From Haloterrigena salifodinae (GTDB lineage: Archaea; Halobacteriota; Halobacteria; Halobacteriales; Natrialbaceae): DNA of 64,000 nt. The notes beneath the pieces are model-generated. The model searched no databases. It was not told where the DNA came from and worked only from the letters and a program-made list of their open reading frames with translations. Shown here piece by piece: positions 1-8,230 of the stretch. A program made the translations under genes and the position numbers. The stretch is from the NCBI RefSeq assembly GCF_003977755.1, contig NZ_RQWN01000002.1, positions 124,001 through 188,000 on the forward strand. Reading direction: 5' to 3'. How positions within the stretch are numbered: the stretch's first letter is position 1; each line of letters begins with the position of its first letter.

Positions 1-1
1 C

Positions 2-682
2 GACGAGGCGCCGATCACCGACCCCCTGTCCGATGCCGAGGCAGATGACGCGAACGAGCGCGAACGCGAGGCCATACCGAACCCTATCGAGACCATAGCG
101 AATCTTGAGGACGGCACCTACCGCCCTCGAGCGCACCTCACCGCCGGGCAGCGCGTCACACACGTCGACCGGGATGACGGCGACTCGAGTCGAACCCACA
201 TCGACGATTCCGACCCCACGATCGTCGCCGACAAGGCGGGTGCCACGCGGGCCTCGAGCCAGCACCGGACCGGACTCGCGTCTCTCCAGCAGGTCGGTTT
301 CGGGGCGTGTGTCAGCGGCGTGACCACGTTCTTCGCGTCGATTTTCGTGTCCTCGCTCACCGTCGCCGCGCTGCTCGGCGCTGTGGCAGCTGTCGGCGTG
401 AGTTATCGAGCGGGTGCCACGTTCCTGCGCAGGGACGGCTCCAAACACCGCTCGAGTTCGATCGGGACCGCCGTCGGCATCGGTATCGTTGCCGCCGTCG
501 TCGGGTGGTACGGCGTGACCGGGCCGGCCATCGGGATCGGCGTACAGGGCCTCGGAATTTCTGTGCTGCTGCTCGGGTTCGTCGGCTACGCCGTCCTCGG
601 CGAATACGAGCGGCTGCGGCTGCGCGAGTCGTTCCCCGACCGTGGCGGTTCGCGATCGCGCCCATCATCGCCGACCGAGTGA
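2..682 (+). CDS. Membrane protein, 5'-truncated by the window edge
   Basis: The frame is open from base 2 to the TGA at 680-682, so the true N terminus lies before the window. About 105 hydrophilic residues, acidic at first (DEAPITDPLSDAEADD), are followed by three likely membrane helices at visible residues about 108-134, 152-171 and 175-197, and then a short basic, Ser-rich tail. The acidic part probably sits on one side of the membrane as a soluble region. I do not recognise the family. The hydrolase gene follows 36 bases after the stop on the same strand, so the two may be cotranscribed. The coding frame is supported by strong G/C bias at third codon positions through the visible 226 residues. 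Confidence 0.7.
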   Translation, partial: DEAPITDPLSDAEADDANEREREAIPNPIETIANLEDGTYRPRAHLTAGQRVTHVDRDDGDSSRTHIDDSDPTIVADKAGATRASSQHRTGLASLQQVGFGACVSGVTTFFASIFVSSLTVAALLGAVAAVGVSYRAGATFLRRDGSKHRSSSIGTAVGIGIVAAVVGWYGVTGPAIGIGVQGLGISVLLLGFVGYAVLGEYERLRLRESFPDRGGSRSRPSSPTE

Positions 683-718
683 CGAGCCTTGATTACTGCT
701 CGCAGCCAACTGCTGTCC

Positions 719-1372
719 ATGAGCGACGTCTTGATTCCGGGGGGTCGCGACGTCCGCGGGACGCTCGAGGAACCGCCAGATGGGACCGATGCGATCGTCG
801 TCGCCTGTCCACCCCATCCCCAGCAGGGGGGATCGCGCAGCGACGGGCGCCTCGTGGCGGTCGCAGCGGCGCTTCGCGGGTTGGGAATTGCCAGCCTCCG
901 GTTCGATTACGGCCCGTGGGACGAGGGGTATGGCGAGCGCGAGGACGTGCGCAATGCCGTCCGCTGGGCTCGTAAGAAATACGACGGTGGGGGTTGTAAA
1001 TCGGCCGACGACGGTGAAACGGACGCTGACGCGCTCCCAGTCGGCGTCTTCGGCTACAGTTTCGGCGCGTCGCTGGCGCTACTCGCCGCAGCGGATGTCG
1101 ACCCCGACGCTGTCGTGGTTCTCGCGCCGACAGCGCGACTTGGCAACGATCTCGACACACTGGCCGCGCTCGAGGCCCTCGAGATGCCGATCCACGTCCT
1201 GTACGGCGAGCGGGACACGACTGTCGACTGGGAACCGGTGGCCGAACGCGCTCGTGAACGCGGCGACACGGTCACCGCGCTGGCCGGCGACCACTTCTTC
1301 CTCGGCAAACGCGACGCCATCGCGAGCGAGGTTGCGACGTTCTTCGCGGAGGCGTTTCGCGAGACGACGTAA
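719..1372 (+). CDS. Alpha/beta hydrolase (dienelactone hydrolase-like)
   Basis: This is a 217-residue soluble alpha/beta-hydrolase. The nucleophile elbow G-Y-S-F-G places the catalytic serine near residue 114, the acid is probably the Asp in the GERDTT segment, and the histidine is in AGDHFF close to the C terminus, giving a complete triad in the usual order. An N-terminal PPHPQQGG segment and the FDYGPWDEG stretch resemble the small COG2945-type hydrolases, whose substrates are mostly unknown. I chose ATG 719; an in-frame TTG at 689 would add ten residues but is less likely. The gene follows the truncated membrane-protein gene closely on the same strand. The substrate cannot be predicted. 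Confidence 0.82.
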   Translation: MSDVLIPGGRDVRGTLEEPPDGTDAIVVACPPHPQQGGSRSDGRLVAVAAALRGLGIASLRFDYGPWDEGYGEREDVRNAVRWARKKYDGGGCKSADDGETDADALPVGVFGYSFGASLALLAAADVDPDAVVVLAPTARLGNDLDTLAALEALEMPIHVLYGERDTTVDWEPVAERARERGDTVTALAGDHFFLGKRDAIASEVATFFAEAFRETT

Positions 1373-1476
1373 GGTGGTCGCGTGTACGGTTGCTGCTCGT
1401 CGACTAGTTCACACACGCAACGATGCGGTCGGCGCCCGTCGCCGGCCGATCGAACGTGAGCGGTGTGCTGATCTGA

Positions 1477-1941
1477 TTACTGACTTCGATCACGTTCGCG
1501 CCGTTTCTCTGCCAGGGACCGCTGTTCCTGGTGATCTTGCTGGCGATCCTGCTGTTGCTCGCGGAGCCAGCCCTCGGCGTCGGGCCTGTTATCGAACATG
1601 TGCGACGTGACGTTCGAGCCGACCTCCTGGACGAGGTCGTCGACGGAGAGGTTCGTAATAACGCTCGTTGGCTGAACGATAGCCATGTACGAGAGGTCGG
1701 TCTCGAACGCTCGCGGGTGCCAGTTCTCTTGCGTCCACTGCTGGTCCTCCTGCGAGACGGTCCCGAGGTCCCTGAGATCGGCGAGCCAGTAGCTGGCGTT
1801 TTTCTCTTTCACGAGCGCCAATCCCTTGTCCAGCCCTTCGCGATACTGCTCGCTCCGAGCGAAGTCGTGCCAGTTCATCGTGACCGCTTGCAGTTCTTCG
1901 TCCCACTCGATCGTGAGGACGGGAGATTCGTAGTACTCCAT
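1477..1941 (-). CDS. STAS/SEC14-like domain protein
   Basis: The 154-residue product begins MEYYESPVLTIEWDEE and looks like the haloarchaeal and bacterial group of STAS/SpoIIAA-like (SEC14-related) single-domain proteins: a beta-rich start, a helix containing YREGLDKGLALVKE, then LADLRDLGTVS. The last 35 residues are Gln/Arg/Glu-rich and probably disordered or coiled. Proteins of this kind are thought to bind lipids or to act in signalling, but no specific role is established. The start at 1941 removes an AT-rich 23-residue extension that reads like promoter DNA. The gene is divergent from the SDR gene, with a 163-base AT-rich intergenic region that should hold both promoters. Confidence 0.65.
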   Translation of the reverse strand: MEYYESPVLTIEWDEELQAVTMNWHDFARSEQYREGLDKGLALVKEKNASYWLADLRDLGTVSQEDQQWTQENWHPRAFETDLSYMAIVQPTSVITNLSVDDLVQEVGSNVTSHMFDNRPDAEGWLREQQQDRQQDHQEQRSLAEKRRERDRSQ

Positions 1942-2104
1942 TGTCTCTTCGTGGTAAGTCGCACTATGTAACACTTTCCGCTTCCAGTAAATATAATTAT
2001 ATTCTAACAACTTGCTGAGAGGAATAATTTCATTCCTATATGAATTTCAGAATATCTGGGGTGAATCAGTGCACATATCTGTAGACGGGACGACGGCTTT
2101 GATA

Positions 2105-2863
2105 ATGAAATTAGTCGAGGACCGAGTTGCGGTCGTTACGGGAGCGGCATCCGGAATCGGACGGACGACGGCGAAGACGTTCGCGGACCACGGCGCGTCG
2201 GTCGTTGTCGCCGACGTGGACGCCGACGCCGGCGCGGAGACGGTCGCGGAGATCGCTGACGACGGCGGTGAGGCGACGTTCGTTCAGACGGACGTGTCCG
2301 ACCCCGACGACGCCAAAGCGATGATCGAGACCGCGGTCGACGAATTCGGCGGCATCGACGTCCTCTACAACAATGCCGCCATCGAAGGCCCCGTCGCGCG
2401 ACTCGACGAGTACGAGAACGACGCCTTCGAACAGGTCATCGAGGTGAACCTGAAAGGCGTCTGGTACGGGATGAAGTACGGTATCGAGGCGATGCTGGCC
2501 GACGGCGGCGGATCGATCATCAGCGCCTCCTCGATCGGCGGCGAGGTCGCGGTTCCGCAGTACAGCGGCTACGGGGCGGCGAAAGCAGCCGTCAGCCACC
2601 TCACGAAGTACGCGGCAATCGAGTACGCCGAGGACGGCATCCGCGCCAACGCCGTCGCCCCAGGGATCGTCCGTACGAACATGATCGAGCGGACGATCGA
2701 GGAACACCCCGAGATGGAAGCACAGTTCCTGGAGACCGAGCCGATGCCCGGCCTCGCGGACCCCCAGGAAATCGCGAACGCCGTCCTCTTCCTCGGTTCG
2801 GACCTCTCGTCTCGAGTCACCGGGACCACGCTGCCCGTCGAGGGCGGCTACCTCGCCCAGTGA
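2105..2863 (+). CDS. SDR-family oxidoreductase
   Basis: This 252-residue short-chain dehydrogenase/reductase has the nucleotide-binding TGAASGIG near residues 12-19, an acidic residue after beta-2 (VVADVD) that favours NAD over NADP, the NNA motif, catalytic Ser in SASSIGG, and the YGAAK motif carrying the catalytic Tyr and Lys. It ends with the common TGTTLPVEGGYLAQ tail of the glucose-1-dehydrogenase-like SDRs. The substrate is probably an alcohol or ketone, but cannot be named. ATG 2105 is preferred; an upstream start at 2012 would add 31 residues encoded by AT-rich promoter-like DNA. A second member of the family lies at 35400-36158. Confidence 0.88.
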   Translation: MKLVEDRVAVVTGAASGIGRTTAKTFADHGASVVVADVDADAGAETVAEIADDGGEATFVQTDVSDPDDAKAMIETAVDEFGGIDVLYNNAAIEGPVARLDEYENDAFEQVIEVNLKGVWYGMKYGIEAMLADGGGSIISASSIGGEVAVPQYSGYGAAKAAVSHLTKYAAIEYAEDGIRANAVAPGIVRTNMIERTIEEHPEMEAQFLETEPMPGLADPQEIANAVLFLGSDLSSRVTGTTLPVEGGYLAQ

Positions 2864-2990
2864 CGCGACGACGGGTCGGATCGACGCCGAAGACAGTCTC
2901 GAGCGAGCGATCGTCGACCCCGGCGATGCGGATAATCGTTTTCCCCGCTCGCGGATAAGCCATCGACGTGGCACTGATCCACGACCGAGG

Positions 2991-3911
2991 ATGGCGCGGC
3001 CGCACGCATCGATGACCACCGACAACTCGCTGTCGACCGTCCGCGCCGAATCGTGGGCGGACCTGCAGGAACTGGTCACCGCGGAGATGTGGATGCCCCA
3101 CATCGGCCGGCACCGCTCACCGTTCGTGTTTCGGGGGGTCCCCTCCCAGGACCACACCCTCGAGACCTCGATCAAGCGGTTCGTCGGGGAGTCGGGGAAG
3201 TGGAAACTCGAGTCGTTGCTGTTACGGAACTTCCACCAGTACGCCGTCAGCGAGATCGAGGAACCCGACTCGGTCTGGCACCTGCTCTCGATCGCCGAAC
3301 ACTACGGCCTGCCGACCCGGCTATTGGACTGGTCGTTCTCGCCGCTGGTCGCGACCTACTTCGCGGTCCGGGACGGCGACACCGCCCACGACGGCGCCGT
3401 CTGGGCGGTCGACTACCGGCAACTCCACGACACGCTACCGGAGCACTACCACCGCGTCCTCGAGCGGACCGAGACGGACATGCTCGACGTGCATCTGCTC
3501 TCGAACGCGACCCTTGAGTCCGACGCGGAGGCGGCCGACGCCGCCGACGAGGCGCCGATGCGCGACCTGAACGACGTCTCCCGGCTGGACGATCTCTGGA
3601 GCGAGCGCTGGGGCGTCGACGCCGACGAGGCGGCCGACGACCAGTACGTCGTCTTCTTCCGGCCGCCGGCGATCGACGACCGCATCGCCAACCAGTCGGC
3701 CGTCTTTTCGTTCCAGTCCGATCCCCGACTCGCCCTCGACCGGTGGCTCGAGGATCGCCCGGACTGCTACCGAAAGATCGTGATTCCGGGCGAGCGTAAA
3801 CTCGAGTTCCGCGACAAGCTAGATCAGATGAACGTCAACCACCGGACGCTGTTTCCCGACCTCGAGGGGCTGACGACGTGGCTCAAGCAGTACTATCAGC
3901 CGCAGGGGTGA
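2991..3911 (+). CDS. FRG domain-containing protein
   Basis: The 306-residue protein carries the FRG-domain signature: VFRGVPSQDHTLETS near residue 45, and HYGLPTRLLDWSFSPLVA near residue 104, the H-x-G-x-x-T-R-L-L-D-W hallmark. The C-terminal part is acidic with alanine-rich repeats and then a compact end (RTLFPDLEGLTTWLKQYY). FRG domains are widespread in bacteria, often beside mobile or defence genes, and their biochemical activity is not settled. The start at 2991 (GAGG ahead of the ATG) could instead be ATG 3012. The gene converges with the HerA gene, whose stop lies 36 bases away. Confidence 0.82.
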   Translation: MARPHASMTTDNSLSTVRAESWADLQELVTAEMWMPHIGRHRSPFVFRGVPSQDHTLETSIKRFVGESGKWKLESLLLRNFHQYAVSEIEEPDSVWHLLSIAEHYGLPTRLLDWSFSPLVATYFAVRDGDTAHDGAVWAVDYRQLHDTLPEHYHRVLERTETDMLDVHLLSNATLESDAEAADAADEAPMRDLNDVSRLDDLWSERWGVDADEAADDQYVVFFRPPAIDDRIANQSAVFSFQSDPRLALDRWLEDRPDCYRKIVIPGERKLEFRDKLDQMNVNHRTLFPDLEGLTTWLKQYYQPQG

Positions 3912-3946
3912 GTGGTTCGGCGAACGGATTCGACAACGCGCCGGTT

Positions 3947-5803
3947 TCAATCTCGGCCGTGTCGGGTCAGACACTTCGGGAGCCCGATCAACTCGACGGG
4001 TTCGGAGTTATCCGGCGAGTAGACGACCATCTGTCCCTTCTCCATGTAGGGCACCTTCGACTCGAGGTTGCTCGGGATGTTGACACTCTTAATGGCGTCT
4101 TCGTCGCCGAGATTGAGGACGACGGTAGTGTTGATCTGCTTGAAGACGGCGTCGTGGATGTCCTGCGGGTCCTGGGTAATCAGGAAGAGGCCGAGTCGCT
4201 CCTTGCGGCCCTGCTTGGCGGCCTCGGTGAACTTGTTGATGACCTTCCCGGCCTGGACGCTGTCGGCGTCGGTCAGGAAGTTGTGGGCCTCGTCCATCCC
4301 GAGGACGATCGGCGTCTCCTTGATCCGGTCGTAGAACGGGTCGTTCGAGAGCTTCTGGTCGATGATCAGCGACGAGACCGCGAGCACGATCGCCTCTGTC
4401 GCCCGACTGTCGTTGATGTGGTAGGTCGGAACGACGGTCAGCCCGCCGGGACGGACGAACTCGTGGACGAGGTCAGTGATCGGCCGCGCGTCCTGATCGA
4501 AGACGTGACCGAAGCCGAGCACGCGCCGGCGGACGGCGTCGAACGTCGCCTCGTGGACCCGGCCGGACTCGTCGAGTTCCTCGCGGAGCGCGGGGTCGTC
4601 GAGGAACGTCGTGAACTCCTCGTAGGTGCCGTCGTCGCCGTACTGCTTGCGAAAGCGCGGCAGGAGGACGCTGACCAGCGCGCCGTACTGGTTGTCGTTC
4701 AACCCGCTGCCCGCGACCAGCCACGGGTTGTCGTAGACCATCGAAAACGGGATCGTGAACTCGACCTGGCGCGCGCGGTGGTGGCCCGCGGCGTACGACG
4801 CCGACCCCACCTTGGGGACGAACGCCGTCGTGTCCTCGTGGCCGCCGTAGGCGATCCCCTCGCGCTCGAGGCGCCGACCGAACTCGTCGTCTAAGTCGGG
4901 GTTGTCGTCATGCATCTGGGCGTACTCGTCTTGCGGGTCGAACTGGACCACGGCGGGACGGACCTCGCGGCCGTCGTCCATGGGGTAGGCGCGGTCCTCG
5001 GCGAGGTACTGGCGGAGGATGTTCTTCGCGCCGTGGGTCTTCCCCGACCCCGTCCCGCCGGCGATCAGCGTGTGGCGGAAGACGAGCGGATCGCCCGAGT
5101 CGTAGTCGTCCTTGAGTCGGTAGTCGATCGTCGGCGGGGTGGCCGCGGTCCGGACCTTCTCGCCGCCGACCGAGAGGTGTCCGAGGAAGACGCCGTCGTC
5201 GGGCATCTTCAGCCCGGTCTTGATCTGTTCGGTGTCGTCGGCCTTCCTGACGACCGTCTGGGGTTTGGGGACGCGGTCGGTCATCCGCCGTTTCAGTTCG
5301 CCGTCATCATCATAAAGGACGGCCACCGGCTCGAGCTCCGCGACGAACTTGTAGTCAGCCTCGTCGACCCCGTCGGTCCGCATCGCGCGCCGGGCGTGGA
5401 TCTCCGTCGCGTCGTCGGCGTGGTACTGCTGGGCGTACTCGAGGCCGATGATACGGCAGAAGAGGGTCTCGCCGTCGGGGTAGGGTGCCAGCAGATAGCT
5501 CCCGATGCGGATCGAGGAGCGGTTGCCGCGGGTGATATAGGCGCGCAGCGTCGTTTCGTCGCCGTCCTCGGCGACGCGCAGTCCCTGGGAAACGCAGATC
5601 GCGCCGATGCCGACGTCTTCGCCCCGCGGTTCGACGGGCGTCGGCTCGAAATCGTCGGTCGTTCCGCCGTCCGTACCTGTCGACCCGCCGGCACTCGACG
5701 GGGAGGTCCTCGTCCCGTCGGAACCGGCCGCAGCGTCGTCTCTCCCGCCGGAATCGGCGTCGGACTCGGCGTTGAAATCGCCGAAGTCACCCAGATCGGT
5801 CAT
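3947..5803 (-). CDS. HerA-type ATP-binding protein (FtsK/HerA superfamily)
   Basis: The 618-residue protein has an acidic, low-complexity N-terminal tail of about 70 residues, a small beta-barrel region resembling the HAS-barrel of HerA, and a RecA-like ATPase core. Walker A is GGTGSGKT near residue 245, Walker B is VLGMDEAHNF near residue 500, and TQDPQDI follows as a likely sensor segment. HerA is a hexameric DNA translocase which, with the NurA nuclease, resects DNA ends in archaea. A NurA gene lies on the same strand at 10.5-11.8 kb. Start ATG 5803 is chosen because the nine residues before it read as non-coding. The C-terminal NSEPVELIGLPKCL fits the family. Confidence 0.85.
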   Translation of the reverse strand: MTDLGDFGDFNAESDADSGGRDDAAAGSDGTRTSPSSAGGSTGTDGGTTDDFEPTPVEPRGEDVGIGAICVSQGLRVAEDGDETTLRAYITRGNRSSIRIGSYLLAPYPDGETLFCRIIGLEYAQQYHADDATEIHARRAMRTDGVDEADYKFVAELEPVAVLYDDDGELKRRMTDRVPKPQTVVRKADDTEQIKTGLKMPDDGVFLGHLSVGGEKVRTAATPPTIDYRLKDDYDSGDPLVFRHTLIAGGTGSGKTHGAKNILRQYLAEDRAYPMDDGREVRPAVVQFDPQDEYAQMHDDNPDLDDEFGRRLEREGIAYGGHEDTTAFVPKVGSASYAAGHHRARQVEFTIPFSMVYDNPWLVAGSGLNDNQYGALVSVLLPRFRKQYGDDGTYEEFTTFLDDPALREELDESGRVHEATFDAVRRRVLGFGHVFDQDARPITDLVHEFVRPGGLTVVPTYHINDSRATEAIVLAVSSLIIDQKLSNDPFYDRIKETPIVLGMDEAHNFLTDADSVQAGKVINKFTEAAKQGRKERLGLFLITQDPQDIHDAVFKQINTTVVLNLGDEDAIKSVNIPSNLESKVPYMEKGQMVVYSPDNSEPVELIGLPKCLTRHGRD

Positions 5804-5985
5804 ATCAGGTCCATCAGGCCGGCCCCACAACTACTTTTCGAGGCGACACACTCGAGCGTCGACGCGGGAACGCGCAACTGAGGACAGAACAGAACGGCCG
5901 AGAACTGCAAAATCGATTCGGTTCAGGTGGAGGACCGAGCGAGCCAGCGGTAGACGGCGGCGAGTTCGGCGGTGACGGCGATCGA

Positions 5986-6615
5986 TCAGTGGAGGACCGA
6001 TGTCGTCTGTTCGCCTCGCGTGACCAGGTTGGCGTCGGCGTCGAACTCCAGGGCGCCCGCGTCGGCCAGCACGGGGAGGTGAGCGTGGTAGAGGGAAATC
6101 TTCGCCCGCTCGCGGTCGTCCGCACCGACGTCGCTGGCGACGAGTGCCGACGCGAGCTGCTCGACGGAGACGGTGTGTTCGACGCCCGAGAGCATCCCGA
6201 GGACTCGCATCCGGACGGGGTGGACGATCGCCTCGAGCATCCGCTCTCCCTCCGGACCCTCACAGAGCTCGAGCAGGCCCGCGAGATCCGCGGGGTGGAC
6301 CGGCGGTTCGTCGACCAGTTCGGCGCCGGTCTCGGCGTCGAACTCGACGAGGCCGTACTCGGCCAGTCGGGGAAGGTGGTTGTGGACGAGACTGATGCGG
6401 ACGTCGTGACGGGCCTTGCCGGTCGGAACGTCCAGGTCTTCGTTCTCGACGATCATCGTCGTTAGCTCCATCAGCGACAGCCGCGTGCGGCGGGCGCCGA
6501 GCGTCGCGAGGATGCGAATCCGGCGCGGGTGTCGGAGGACGTCGTAACACTCTTCCGGGACGTCTGTCAGTGGATCCCGCTCGCTGTCACCGCCGATGGA
6601 CGCTTTCGAACTCAT
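5986..6615 (-). CDS. Tandem winged-helix regulator (DUF7344-like)
   Basis: This 209-residue protein holds two related winged-helix units: one around residues 18-95 (CYDVLRHPRRIRILATL ... HNHLPRLAEYGLVEFD) and one around 120-195 (HPVRMRVLGML ... YHAHLPVLADAGALEFD). The H-x-H-L-P-x-L-x-x-x-G signature of each half is typical of the haloarchaeal DUF7344 type of ArsR-like DNA-binding domain. Two such domains in one chain suggest that it binds DNA as a pseudo-dimer. The target is unknown; the neighbouring herA gene and the divergent gene at 6931 are the nearest candidates. Start ATG 6615 is preferred over a start 14 codons upstream. Confidence 0.8.
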   Translation of the reverse strand: MSSKASIGGDSERDPLTDVPEECYDVLRHPRRIRILATLGARRTRLSLMELTTMIVENEDLDVPTGKARHDVRISLVHNHLPRLAEYGLVEFDAETGAELVDEPPVHPADLAGLLELCEGPEGERMLEAIVHPVRMRVLGMLSGVEHTVSVEQLASALVASDVGADDRERAKISLYHAHLPVLADAGALEFDADANLVTRGEQTTSVLH

Positions 6616-6930
6616 TACTAAGAAGCACTGGTGGAACGGGGTTAAGCCCATTTCCAAAAGGATTTGGCTCGGGAACGAATGCTTACTCTCGTAATATTCG
6701 GATTACTGGCTAATCCCCCTCGAAACCCCCTCGAGCGGCAAGAATACCTGCTACTTGACGGTAGGATAATCGTGAAATTCGCCGGTACTAACGGTGTGTC
6801 GACGCTAATCGCCGGGTCGATCGACTCGGGTGACCGCGCGGCGAATTCGATCCGATCTCGAGTCCGAATCCCTGGAAAATCCGACCGCTCGTCCCGCTGT
6901 CTTTTTGCGCGTACGCGCCGAAAGAACGGT

Positions 6931-7272
6931 ATGATACTGATACGCGGTCGTGCCGGCGGCACCGAACTCACCGGCACGCTGTACGAACGGGGCGAACGAG
7001 CGCCCTCGTTTCGCGGCGCGCCAGACGAAGACGCCGCCTACGTCTGGGTCTGCGACGAGTTCTACGAGGTCGATAGCGGCGGCTCGACCCAGCTGGTCGA
7101 CGGCCGCGAAGTGAACCTCGCCTTCGAATCGCCCATGCCCCGCGGCTTCGACACCCGCGAACAGGCCCTCGAGGGCGCCAAAGAACACGTCCGGACGCAG
7201 TTCGCCCGGATCGGGGTCGACCCGAGCAACGTCGAACTCGAAGTCGAGAAAAACGGCGAAACTGACGAGTAA
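6931..7272 (+). CDS. Conserved haloarchaeal protein (DUF7113-like)
   Basis: The 113-residue soluble acidic protein starts MILIRGRAGGTELTGTLYERG and contains DAAYVWVCDEFYEVDSGGS. I recall near-identical short proteins throughout haloarchaea, annotated as DUF7113, but no function is known. It has no signal peptide, membrane helix or metal-binding motif. Its stop lies 8 bases from the convergent stop of the cohesin-like gene. ATG 6931 is the natural start; longer readings begin in AT-rich upstream DNA. Confidence 0.78.
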   Translation: MILIRGRAGGTELTGTLYERGERAPSFRGAPDEDAAYVWVCDEFYEVDSGGSTQLVDGREVNLAFESPMPRGFDTREQALEGAKEHVRTQFARIGVDPSNVELEVEKNGETDE

Positions 7273-7279
7273 CTGACGA

Positions 7280-8149
7280 CTAATCCCGGTCCGAGCCGGC
7301 TCGAACGCCGGTACCGTCGCGCAATCGGCGGGCGACGAGTACCGTTCCGACGACGATCCACGCCGCGACAGGCGTCGAGAGTCCCGGGACGGCGTCCCCG
7401 TCATCTCGCTTCGTTCCGCCATCTCCGCTCTCGCCGTCGGTCTCCGCCGCTGCGTCGTCTTCTCCCGGCGATTCGGATTCCGACCCCGGTTCGGCGCCGG
7501 TAGTTTCGTCGCCGGCGACGGGCGTCGTCTCGAGACCGTCCGGGTCCGGGTGGTCGAACGCCGGCGCCTCGTCGCCGCCGCCGTCAATCGCGACGGTAGC
7601 GCCCATATCGAAGATCGGGATCGGCATCTCGCGGAGGAGTTCGGCGCGGCTCTCCGCGAAGGAAATCGTCGCCTCCGACGGCGGGGCGTCTTCGGCGACC
7701 GCAACCGTGAGCGTCGCGAGTCTCGCGTTCCCTGTTGCGCCGTCGGCGGGCGGATCGCGCCGCTGCTCGAGGACGGCGGTGCCGTCGTTGTGTGCGATCG
7801 CCCGCTCGGCGCGGACGTCCGTTTCCGCGCCCTGCTCGAGCCAGGGGCCTCGTTTGACGTCGGTAATCTCGAGATACTCGGGATTGTACTGAGCGACGAG
7901 GGTAATCGACTCGATGCCTTCGCCGCCGTAGCCGCCGTCGCTTTGCATGACGACGTCGACGGTGATCTCCTCGCCGGGCTCCGCGTCGATCGTCTGCGTC
8001 GACGGGAAGACGGCCGCGGTTCGATCGCCGGCAACGGCCGTCTCGGCGGCGAGGCCGAGCAGCGAGACCGTTAGCAGCGCGAGGACGGCCGCTCCCAGCA
8101 ACAGGCTGCGTCCGGCGGCGGCCGTCCGTCGTTCCGTTGCGGGGCTCAT
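7280..8149 (-). CDS. Secreted cohesin-like domain protein with C-terminal anchor
   Basis: The 289-residue protein has a Sec-type signal peptide (LLLGAAVLALLTVSLLG, cleavage probably after AETAVA near residue 40). A beta-sandwich of about 145 residues follows and resembles cohesin domains: PGEEITVDVVM, then LVAQYNPEYLEITDV, then ARLATLTVAV. An acidic Asp/Glu/Ser/Gly linker leads to a hydrophobic segment near residue 257 (VPGLSTPVAAWIVVGTVLV) and basic residues, similar to but not identical with the PGF-CTERM sorting signal. The protein should be displayed on the outer face of the cell. It lies 81 bases downstream of the secreted nucleotidase gene on the same strand, probably in one transcript. 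Confidence 0.72.
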   Translation of the reverse strand: MSPATERRTAAAGRSLLLGAAVLALLTVSLLGLAAETAVAGDRTAAVFPSTQTIDAEPGEEITVDVVMQSDGGYGGEGIESITLVAQYNPEYLEITDVKRGPWLEQGAETDVRAERAIAHNDGTAVLEQRRDPPADGATGNARLATLTVAVAEDAPPSEATISFAESRAELLREMPIPIFDMGATVAIDGGGDEAPAFDHPDPDGLETTPVAGDETTGAEPGSESESPGEDDAAAETDGESGDGGTKRDDGDAVPGLSTPVAAWIVVGTVLVARRLRDGTGVRAGSDRD

Positions 8150-8230
8150 TGTGCGGTCACACTCGTCGCGCTCATCGACACTCGATCGTCGCGTAGGTAT
8201 GAACGGCAGGTCATGGGTCGCGTCGTTCGA

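Noticed and set aside
2012-2104. N-terminal extension of the SDR protein by 31 residues
   Set aside because: The DNA is AT-rich and promoter-like, and SDR proteins usually begin just before TGAASGIG.
3878-4894. Plus-strand frame opposite the HerA-like gene
   Set aside because: Antisense shadow without motifs; the HerA gene has its Walker A and B motifs on the minus strand.
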